Source: Bradyrhizobium nanningense (GTDB taxonomy: Bacteria; Pseudomonadota; Alphaproteobacteria; Rhizobiales; Xanthobacteraceae). From it: a stretch of DNA of 64,000 nucleotides. Made by a program: the position numbers and the translations under genes. The notes under the pieces are model-generated. The model was not told where the DNA came from, did not search any database, and saw only the letters and a program-made list of their open reading frames with translations. Of this stretch, positions 63,937 through 64,000 are shown in pieces. The DNA is taken from positions 186,001-250,000 of the forward strand of contig NZ_LBJC01000020.1 of NCBI RefSeq assembly GCF_004114535.1, given 5' to 3'. The stretch's first letter is position 1. Each line of letters begins with the position of its first letter.

Positions 63937-64000
63937 TCAGCGCTTGAACGTGAGCTTCACCTTGGTTTGAACCTGCACGGCGCTGGGGGACATGCAGCGG
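63937..64000 (-). CDS. Possible C-terminal end of a gene continuing past the window
   Basis: On the minus strand an open frame enters at the window edge and stops at 63937 with ...SPSAVQVQTKVKLTFKR. The end is basic and protein-like, but only about 20 codons are visible, so the assignment is weak. No family can be named. Confidence 0.25.
   Translation of the reverse strand, partial: RCMSPSAVQVQTKVKLTFKR

Overview
The window reads as chromosomal DNA of an alphaproteobacterium of the order Rhizobiales, most likely Bradyrhizobium or a close relative. This rests on very high GC with strong third-position bias, the family content (HflKC-DUF2065-Do protease block, rhizobial ilv and leu genes, many ABC substrate-binding proteins, a SemiSWEET next to glgCA), and several families of short dispersed palindromic repeats in almost every long intergenic gap. 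Genus assignment is inference; no database was searched. The window is mostly core and metabolic genes, with the start of an integrated element at the right edge.

Region by region. 1-7.5 kb: the 3' end of thyA, a GNAT acetyltransferase, folA, hflK, hflC, a DUF2065 protein, a Do-family periplasmic protease, serB and, divergent, miaA. 7.5-14.5 kb: branched-chain amino acid synthesis. ilvB and ilvH are preceded by a promoter, a 21-codon leader peptide rich in Leu/Ile/Val and an attenuator-type terminator. A methyltransferase, two exporters (EamA, LysE), ilvC and a short-chain dehydrogenase follow. 14.5-29 kb: a membrane sulfatase-like protein and three ABC systems: an osmoprotectant-type system with a fused permease/binding protein, a sulfonate/nitrate/taurine-type system, and a complete LivKGFHM-type system. 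A cupin, a NUDIX protein and a PPK2 lie among them. 29-37.5 kb: a large MscS channel, a frameshifted Bug-type binding protein, malic enzyme, an RlpA lipoprotein and several very small genes. 37.5-43.4 kb: a Baeyer-Villiger-type monooxygenase fused to an esterase, a carboxylesterase-fold protein that has lost its nucleophile, and a LigB-type dioxygenase. 43.4-50.6 kb: glgC-glgA-SemiSWEET, a Gly/Tyr-rich secreted protein, a second small RlpA-like protein, a Gfo/Idh/MocA oxidoreductase and a Tat-exported orphan LivK. 50.7-61 kb: a UvrA2-like ATPase, an RTX-like protein with long repeats, an SMP-30 protein, leuA with its own Leu-rich leader, an orphan TRAP binding protein and an LTXXQ-type periplasmic protein. 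61.2-64 kb: tRNA-Lys(CTT), then an integrase reading towards the tRNA and an excisionase-like gene, followed by a gene-poor, lower-GC stretch. This is the usual layout of the left end of an island inserted at a tRNA 3' end.

How the genes fit together. ilvB, ilvH, ilvC and leuA cover much of the Val/Ile/Leu pathway, and two of the transcription units (ilvBH and leuA) carry candidate translational leaders whose codons match the end products. The most useful leads are these two leaders, the monooxygenase-esterase fusion with a changed fingerprint residue, the carboxylesterase pseudoenzyme lacking both Ser and His, the SemiSWEET gene in the glycogen operon, the 32-residue-period GGND protein, and several tiny genes with strong ribosome binding sites. 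I found no CRISPR array, no recognisable anti-phage operon and no intact insertion sequence.
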